A stretch of DNA of 15,964 nucleotides from an uncultured Bacilli bacterium (GTDB lineage: Bacteria > Bacillota_I > Bacilli_A > RF39 > UBA660), in contig CAKOMC010000032.1 of NCBI GenBank assembly GCA_934096535.1, positions 1-15,964 of the forward strand, read 5' to 3'. Under the pieces are notes generated by a model. It had not been told where the DNA came from and searched no databases. It worked only from the letters and a program-made list of their open reading frames with translations. A program made the translations under genes and the position numbers. Positions 13,879-15,964 of this stretch are shown piece by piece (position 1 is the stretch's first letter; each line of letters opens with the position of its first letter).

Positions 13879-15843
13879 TCAGTGAACAACAAATGGATCA
13901 GAACTTGTTCCAATACCAGAAGTTATCAAAGTATCAGATTTCAGATTGATAACTGGGCGGGCACCATACCAGCCAGTAACCCAAGTCCATAGATTAAGAA
14001 AACCAGCGCTATTCTGCATCCACTCAAAAGCAATGCCGCCCGTCGCATAAAAGGAGGAAGGAGACATGTTCCAATAATGTTGAGTTGAATAAACCCATGA
14101 TAACTTATTTGTATGATTACTATCCATACCAGCAAAAACTAACTCATCATATGTAATTAAACCGACTGGATATGTTAAAACTTTATTTCCTACACTAGAA
14201 TCCGTAGTTGTATATAAATCTCGCTCTATATTTGGGCATGTAAATTGAGCTGTATTTTTTTCATATCTTCCATATGCTCCAAAATAACTATAAATGGAAG
14301 TACTAATACCATCTCCACCTGTCAAAGTTCTATCGCCACAGAACCCCACGGCATTTGATAAATAGTTACTATATCCTTTATCAACGATATTAGTTTTGTA
14401 CCAATTATCTACAGTTGTTTTAATTGTTGACGATGTTGTGTTTGTATGGACTTCATCAAATGTTGTGCCATCAGGATTTCCATACATATATCCGACATAA
14501 GTAGGATCATTGTGTTTACTATTAAATTGATATGTTCTATTATTAATTGACTGATTAACTCCAGAAGCATTCTTTACTGCTCCATCATACATTAATCTGA
14601 TTGAACCATCGCCATTTATTCTTACTATTTGCCAGTAGAATCCAGCAAAGGAAACAATATTATTTTTAACATTACCACGATAATAGTAAGTTGTACCATA
14701 ATCATCTGTAGCTTGATATAATCCTTTATCAGATTTATCGGTTTCCAACTCAGTTTCCGTTAAAGTAATTGCACTCAAATTATAAGTTATACTATCATAA
14801 GTAACATTGTTCCACTTTGCCGTACCTGTTGTCTTTATAGCACCAGTTACTTGATAAATTGTTATATCACCCCAACCACGGGTAACATACATTTTTTTAT
14901 TATTTTGATTATAAGACATATATTCAGTTTGAAAATAATACTTAGTATCACCACTAAAGTCGACTTCAGTCGGATCAACATATACAGGATTTGCTAATGA
15001 ATATCTTCCAGTTGAACTGTTAAAAGTCTTAGTTGTAAATAAAACTATTTTAGTCTCATTAATATCCAAATTACTCATCTGGTCATCGCTTTTAATTGCA
15101 CTTTCAGCTGGTTTTATAACTTCTTTGTTTGTACTTTTCCCAACTTTCTCTACCCATTTAATAACTGGTGCAGTCTGACTTAAATCAGGTTCTCCCTTTG
15201 CCCTTATTTTACTTATGGCATCTGCTGGAGTAGTTTGATACTCATTAGCTAAGATAGCATCATGTAGGGTATCATAACCAGCATCTTTAGGATTCCAACT
15301 ACTAGGTGTTGCTGATATAACCATTTTGGATTTAAATAGTTTATTCATAGATTCCATATCTTCAACATCTTTATCCATCCAAAATCTAACTGTATAATCT
15401 ATTGAATCATTATAGGCTAAAGTCCCTTTAGCTAATATTCTTGATTCCGTACTACCTGTTATTACAGTATTAGTAGATTCATAATTAGTAAGTAACTTAA
15501 TTTGTTCATTATTAACCATTACATCTAAATACTTACTATTTAAAGTAGTACCTTCTAACATTTCCATATTAACAGTATATCCTGCTAACATATCACAAGT
15601 ATTAGTTATCGTAAAAGAATAAGGTGTTAATTTCCTGCCCTCTTCATCACTTATTGGATACATATTATCTAAGTTAATAGCATTCTTTTCATTAGTAAAT
15701 TCTAAATTAAAACATTTACTTCCCACTATATTATTATTTTCTTGGACTTTATTTAATAAATAATAACCATAACTAAATCCTATTGCTAAAACTAATATCA
15801 ATATTAAGCCTATTAGTAAAAAATTATTCTTTTTCTTTGCCAT
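13879..15843 (-). CDS. Surface protein: camelysin/TasA-like N-domain plus lectin-like C-terminal module
   Basis: A 654-residue exported protein. I start it at the ATG at 15843 (MAKKKNNFLL) because the next residues form the signal/anchor (8-28) and line up with the start of its paralogue at 13094. A frame extension to a TTG at 15921 would put 26 odd residues before it. Residues 43-180 are the camelysin/TasA-like domain (CFNLEFTNEKN, MYPISDEEGRKLTPYSFTI, FKSKMVISA). A linker (DTLHDAILANEYQT) leads to Thr-rich beta repeats, then YYYRGNVKNNIVSFAGFYWQ, INGDGSIRLMYDG and the family motif YVGYMYG. The end reads W591-N-M-S-P, a Gly/Phe/Trp-rich stretch, G-A-R-P-V-I-N-L and GTSSDPFVV. I read the C-terminal 250 residues as a lectin-like module of an unnamed, widely duplicated gut-Bacilli surface family (inference). 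The last third is unusually rich in G+C. Confidence 0.8.
   Translation of the reverse strand: MAKKKNNFLLIGLILILVLAIGFSYGYYLLNKVQENNNIVGSKCFNLEFTNEKNAINLDNMYPISDEEGRKLTPYSFTITNTCDMLAGYTVNMEMLEGTTLNSKYLDVMVNNEQIKLLTNYESTNTVITGSTESRILAKGTLAYNDSIDYTVRFWMDKDVEDMESMNKLFKSKMVISATPSSWNPKDAGYDTLHDAILANEYQTTPADAISKIRAKGEPDLSQTAPVIKWVEKVGKSTNKEVIKPAESAIKSDDQMSNLDINETKIVLFTTKTFNSSTGRYSLANPVYVDPTEVDFSGDTKYYFQTEYMSYNQNNKKMYVTRGWGDITIYQVTGAIKTTGTAKWNNVTYDSITYNLSAITLTETELETDKSDKGLYQATDDYGTTYYYRGNVKNNIVSFAGFYWQIVRINGDGSIRLMYDGAVKNASGVNQSINNRTYQFNSKHNDPTYVGYMYGNPDGTTFDEVHTNTTSSTIKTTVDNWYKTNIVDKGYSNYLSNAVGFCGDRTLTGGDGISTSIYSYFGAYGRYEKNTAQFTCPNIERDLYTTTDSSVGNKVLTYPVGLITYDELVFAGMDSNHTNKLSWVYSTQHYWNMSPSSFYATGGIAFEWMQNSAGFLNLWTWVTGWYGARPVINLKSDTLITSGIGTSSDPFVVH
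13954..14076 (-). other. Candidate hypervariable (DGR-type) region in the surface gene
   Basis: This covers residues 590-630 of the surface protein. From 13961 to 14060 I count 49% G+C and, on the coding strand, only 15% A against 36% T, in a window where A is otherwise abundant. Many codons are NNT or NNC with scattered first two bases (TCC, TTT, TAT, GGC, ATT, CTT, GTT, ACT), followed by an ending (G-A-R-P-V-I-N-L) like those of lectin-fold targets of diversity-generating retroelements. No template copy or reverse transcriptase is present in the window. Confidence 0.4.
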
Positions 15844-15937
15844 TATAATCAATACCTTTACTACCTTTATTATTACCAATTTTCTAAAATAATTACCTAA
15901 ATATGTGCGTTTGGAACTCAAAATAACGCAATTTCGG

Positions 15938-15964
15938 TTTCATAGAGTATCTAACTCTATGAAA
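15938..15964. repeat. 11-base perfect inverted repeat at the window edge
   Basis: TTTCATAGAGT (15938..15948), a 5-base loop, and ACTCTATGAAA (15954..15964). It lies upstream of the 654-residue surface gene and may continue beyond the window. It could be a terminator of the next gene or an operator. No T-run follows on the minus strand. Confidence 0.5.

Noticed and set aside
13882..13935. Read-through of the TGA at 13879 as tryptophan
   Set aside because: Trp is written TGG throughout and mreC also ends in TGA within a typical ATGA overlap, so the standard code fits; the 17 codons after the stop match nothing I know.
13941..14135. Open frame of 64 codons on the minus strand inside the surface gene
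   Set aside because: It is an alternative frame opened by the G+C-rich patch; it has no ribosome site and the overlapping main frame is clearly the coding one.
15844..15921. Longer N-terminus of the 654-residue surface protein from a TTG at 15921
   Set aside because: It would put 26 residues unlike a signal peptide before MAKKKNNFLL, has no ribosome site and breaks the alignment with the paralogue start at 13094.
15893..15964. C-terminus of a minus-strand gene entering from beyond the right edge (frame ending ...LRYFEFQTHIFR)
   Set aside because: Too short to recognise, and it runs through a perfect palindrome; it may be chance.
1..15964. CRISPR arrays, tRNA or rRNA genes
   Set aside because: No regularly spaced repeats and no cloverleaf or rRNA signature were seen on either strand.

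Overview
This is an AT-rich window from a low-GC Gram-positive (Bacillota, class Bacilli). It looks like a gut-type, reduced or uncultured lineage such as the RF39/Erysipelotrichia-like groups. The evidence is a full-length SpoVS, an MreC/MreD pair, a prepilin of Gram-positive style, strong AGGAGG-type ribosome sites and the standard code (TGG is used for Trp, and TGA works as a stop in the mreC/mreD ATGA overlap). The taxonomic placement is inference; no rRNA or marker set is present.

Left arm (1-7148, all minus strand). Two transcription units are visible. The first runs from about 2390 out through the left edge: a Cys-rich protein, a coiled-coil cytosolic protein and a DUF4358-like anchored protein (incomplete). 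The second starts near 7178 and ends at a hairpin at 2406-2442. It holds a 976-residue prepilin-like protein with Ig-like repeats, a membrane-anchored exported protein whose start codon lies inside the end of the prepilin gene, and a small multipass membrane protein resembling the transmembrane (Pyr4/PaxB-type) terpene cyclase family.

Middle (7149-9930). spoVS is transcribed divergently from the prepilin unit and ends at a clear terminator. Next is a wreck of an Rpn-type (PD-(D/E)XK) nuclease gene, then an AT-rich leader with one or two promoters, then an unrecognised 547-residue protein with two membrane segments.

Right arm (9927-15843, minus strand). Reading in the direction of transcription there are: a 654-residue surface protein with a camelysin/TasA-like N-terminal domain and a lectin-like C-terminal module; a scar region with a decayed transposase and several inverted repeats; a second surface protein sharing the N-terminal domain but ending in a glycine-rich (ALK-type) domain; a terminator; a short mreC-mreD pair; and a BI-1/YccA family channel with its own strong promoter.

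The theme is cell-surface display: four exported or anchored proteins (prepilin, its partner, and two camelysin-like proteins) sit among housekeeping envelope genes. The most interesting candidate is the last ~125 bases of the 654-residue gene. Their composition differs sharply from the rest of the window (about 49% G+C and only 15% A on the coding strand over 13961..14060), and the pattern is what one expects of the variable region of a diversity-generating retroelement target. No reverse transcriptase or template repeat lies in the window, so this remains a hypothesis.
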